Part shown: positions 61,993 to 64,000 of the stretch, piece by piece
How the letters are laid out: each line of letters starts with the position of its first letter
Position numbering within the stretch: position 1 is the first letter of the stretch
Assembly: GCF_947499845.1 (NCBI RefSeq)
Contig: NZ_CANMPM010000003.1
Coordinates: 124,001 to 188,000, forward strand
DNA: 64,000 nt
Origin: an uncultured Pseudokineococcus sp.
GTDB taxonomy: Bacteria; Actinomycetota; Actinomycetes; Actinomycetales; Quadrisphaeraceae
Direction of reading: 5' to 3'
Program-made: the position numbers and the translations under genes
Notes under the pieces: model-generated
What the model saw: the letters and a program-made list of their open reading frames with translations, nothing else
What the model was told of the DNA's origin: nothing
Databases searched by the model: none

Positions 61993-63483
61993 TCAGCTGC
62001 TCCTCTCGTCGGTGCGCCCGTCGGCGATCCCGGCGGGGACGGGCTGGCTGGGATGGGGGACGTCGCCCAGCTCGTGCTGGCGCCGCCACATGCGGACCTC
62101 GAGGTCGCGGCGGACCTCGGCGTAGGCCGGGTCGTCGGCCACGTTGCGCACCTCGTCGGGGTCCTCGGCGAGGTCGTAGAGCTCCCACTCGGGCGGGAAG
62201 GTCCCCGGGCCGCTGCCGGGCAGGCCCATGCCGTCGTTGTAGAAGTAGATGAGCTTGTAGCGCTCCGTGCGGAACCCGTAGTGCGCGAGCGCGTGGTGGA
62301 TCGGGTCGTCGTTCTCGTAGTACCGGTAGTACATGCCGTCGACCTCGGGCTCGGGGGCGCCGCCGGTGAGGTCGGGCCAGAAGCTGCGCCCGTGCATCCG
62401 GGGGTGGGCGTCCACGCCCGCCGCCGCGAGGATCGTCTGCGCGAGGTCGACGTTCGTGACCGTGCCCGGGTGCACCGTCCCCGCCGGGACCGCGCGCGGG
62501 TAGCTCAGCACGAACGGCATCCGCAGGGACTCCTCGTACATGAAGCGCTTGTCGTACCAGCCGTGGTCGCCGAGGAAGAAGCCCTGGTCGGAGGTGTACA
62601 TCAGCAGCGTGTCGTCGAAGAGGTCGCGCTCGCGCAGCCAGTCCGTGACGCGCCCGACGTTGTCGTCGACGGACGCGACGCACGCCAGGTAGTCCTCCAT
62701 GTAGCGCTGGTACTTCCAGAGGGCGAGCTCCTCGCCCTCCAGGCCCTCCGGCGGGTCCTGCTTGAGGTCCACAGGGTGCAGGTGGTCGGCGATCGTCATG
62801 GCCTGGTGGCGCGCCGCGAGGGACCTCGTCGCCCAGCCCGTGTCGCCGTCGTGGAACGTCGAGGGCACCGGGATCGGGTCGGCGTACATGCCGGCGTGCT
62901 CCTCGTCCGGGAACCACGAGCGGTGCGGGGCCTTGTGGTGCACCAGCACGCACCAGGGCGCGTCGCCCTCGAGTCCCTCCAGCCACTCGAGCGCGAGGTC
63001 CGTGATGACGTCGGTGGCGTACCCGGGTCGGGTGACCAGGCCCTCGGGCGTGAGGAAGCGGGGGTCGAAGTACTCGCCCTGGTCGACGAGCACCTCCCAG
63101 CGGTCGAAGCCCTGGGGGTCGTGGCCCTCGCCGTGGCCGAGGTGCCACTTGCCGAACACCGCGGTGCGGTACCCGGCGGCGCGCAGCCGGGAGACGAAGG
63201 TGGGCTGGCTCGCGTCGATCGGCGTCGACAGCGTCGTGACGCCGTTCACGTGGCTGTAGGTGCCGGTGAGGATCGAGGCTCGGCTCGGCGTGCAGATCGA
63301 GTTCGTGCAGAAGCAGTTCTCGAGCAGCGCTCCGGCGCGGGCGATCTCGTCGATCCGGGGGGTCGTGTTCACCACGGAGCCGTACGCGCCGACGGCGTGC
63401 GAGGCGTGGTCGTCGGTGAGGACCAGGACGACGTTCGGGCGGTGCGGCGGAGCGCCGCGGGTGGGACGGTCGGGCTCGGTCAT
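61993..63483 (-). CDS. Sulfatase (type I, formylglycine-dependent)
   Basis: A 496-residue arylsulfatase-family hydrolase. The N-terminal metal site is PNVVLVLTDDHASHAVG, and the modification motif CTPSRASILTG puts the formylglycine precursor at Cys64. FGKWHLGHGEGHDPQGFDRW and LLMYTSDQGFFLGDHGWYDKRFMYEESLRMPF supply the other metal ligands and catalytic His/Lys. No signal peptide is visible. ATG at 63483 follows AGGAGA. It forms an operon with a GH172 enzyme and is divergent from a LacI regulator, so it likely desulfates an imported sulfated sugar. Confidence 0.93.
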   Translation of the reverse strand: MTEPDRPTRGAPPHRPNVVLVLTDDHASHAVGAYGSVVNTTPRIDEIARAGALLENCFCTNSICTPSRASILTGTYSHVNGVTTLSTPIDASQPTFVSRLRAAGYRTAVFGKWHLGHGEGHDPQGFDRWEVLVDQGEYFDPRFLTPEGLVTRPGYATDVITDLALEWLEGLEGDAPWCVLVHHKAPHRSWFPDEEHAGMYADPIPVPSTFHDGDTGWATRSLAARHQAMTIADHLHPVDLKQDPPEGLEGEELALWKYQRYMEDYLACVASVDDNVGRVTDWLRERDLFDDTLLMYTSDQGFFLGDHGWYDKRFMYEESLRMPFVLSYPRAVPAGTVHPGTVTNVDLAQTILAAAGVDAHPRMHGRSFWPDLTGGAPEPEVDGMYYRYYENDDPIHHALAHYGFRTERYKLIYFYNDGMGLPGSGPGTFPPEWELYDLAEDPDEVRNVADDPAYAEVRRDLEVRMWRRQHELGDVPHPSQPVPAGIADGRTDERSS

Positions 63484-63597
63484 GGCATCTCCTCGTCGAG
63501 ACGGGTGGGGCGGGGACGGGCGGCCCGGTGGCGCGCGCGCCGGGGCGGCGCGGCACACTCCCTGGCGGACGGACGCCGAGAGCGGGAGGAGGCCGAC

Positions 63598-64000
63598 GTG
63601 GTGGTGGTCCCCCCGACCGGCGTCCCGGAGCGCTCCCGGGCGACGGTCTACGACGTGGCCGAGCGCGCCGGCGTCTCCATCGCGACCGTCTCGCGCGTGC
63701 TGCGCCGCCCCGAGGCCGTGTCGCGGGCGACGACCCAGCGCGTCCTCGACGCCGTCCGGGAGCTGGGGTACGTCCCGAGCGGCAGCGCGCGCGGCCTCGC
63801 CGCTCGTCGCTCGGGGGCCGTGGGGCTCGTCTTCCCCGACTTCGACGACGTCGAGGAGATCGACCCCGTCTGCCTGTCGGACGAGCCCGTCACCGTGCGC
63901 CCGGACCCACCGGGCGGCGCCGAGCCCGTCACCAACCTCTACATGGGCGAGGTGATGCGCGGCGTCGAGATCGAGGCGTGGCGCCACAGCCTCTCCGTGA
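63598..64000 (+). CDS. LacI family transcriptional regulator (3' end outside window)
   Basis: The first 134 codons of a LacI-type repressor. ATVYDVAERAGVSIATVSRVLRRPEAVS is the HTH, followed by the hinge helix region YVPSGSARGLAARRSGAVGLVFPDF and the start of the sugar-binding domain. An unusual acidic/proline-rich stretch (DEPVTVRPDPPGG) follows LVFPDFDDVEEID. GTG at 63598 has GGGAGGAGG 5 nt upstream. It is divergent from the sulfatase-GH172 operon, its probable target. A 12-bp GC palindrome at 63530-63541 is a weak operator candidate. Confidence 0.9.
   Translation, partial: MVVVPPTGVPERSRATVYDVAERAGVSIATVSRVLRRPEAVSRATTQRVLDAVRELGYVPSGSARGLAARRSGAVGLVFPDFDDVEEIDPVCLSDEPVTVRPDPPGGAEPVTNLYMGEVMRGVEIEAWRHSLSV

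Overview
The window is very GC-rich DNA (roughly 75% by eye) with many GTG starts and dense, often overlapping genes. A mycobacterial-type LexA box, a DtxR/IdeR-type iron box, a desferrioxamine-type siderophore cluster and a SEC-C/DUF5926 gene all point to an actinobacterium (Actinomycetes). Something near Kineosporiales or the Micrococcales-like soil lineages is plausible, but the sequence alone does not fix the genus. I saw no rRNA, tRNA, CRISPR array, prophage or insertion sequence. The window is ordinary chromosome with one defence island (38.6-45.0 kb).

Layout. 0-4 kb: an XRE regulator/membrane-protein pair behind two operator-like palindromes, a GPP34 protein, and a TetR regulator divergent from a DHA2 drug exporter. 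4-9 kb: VKOR, purB, a secreted subtilase and an ACT-domain protein, separated by unusual structured repeats. 9-14 kb: NAD epimerase, M16 peptidase-like protein, VOC protein, ribokinase, and a small protein with a LexA box. 13.8-17.9 kb: a C4-dicarboxylate module (response regulator, sensor kinase with an apparent frameshift, DctA). 18-26 kb: thioesterase, acetyltransferase, membrane protein, Lrp/DDAH pair, tautomerase, a 2-deoxy-scyllo-inosose-synthase-like cyclase, FGGY kinase, CPBP protease. 26-31.4 kb: signalling block with a GGDEF-EAL enzyme and a LOV-GAF-PP2C photoreceptor phosphatase, then pheA coupled to a flotillin. 33-38.5 kb: MarR, a TspO-like protein, a TMEM165/GDT1 manganese exporter behind a yybP-ykoY riboswitch, a large membrane protein and a GT2. 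38.6-45 kb: type I restriction-modification (hsdM-hsdS-hsdR) with a DUF4258/YgiT-type toxin-antitoxin-like pair between hsdS and hsdR. 45.1-55.8 kb: a NIS siderophore operon (desABCD order plus penicillin acylase and a second acyltransferase) divergent from a siderophore-interacting reductase and an importer, with an iron box between. 55.9-60.8 kb: arcA, a DUF5926 protein, an RsbW-like kinase divergent from an ECF sigma factor, ogt, and an acidic protein. 60.9-64 kb: a GH172 (DUF2961) enzyme and a sulfatase divergent from a LacI regulator cut by the window end.

The most unusual signal is non-coding. At least six intergenic spaces carry locus-specific repeats whose copies sit 40-42 bp apart. 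Four of these share one geometry: an inverted arm, its partner 33-37 bp later, then a direct copy of the partner 40-42 bp further on. Two loci (19.2 and 26.1 kb) carry near-identical 88-bp copies in opposite orientation. The other notable items are the LOV-phosphatase, the manganese riboswitch, the LexA-boxed small gene, the extended des operon, the sulfatase/GH172 locus, and the triplicated start-codon repeat between the sigma factor and ogt.
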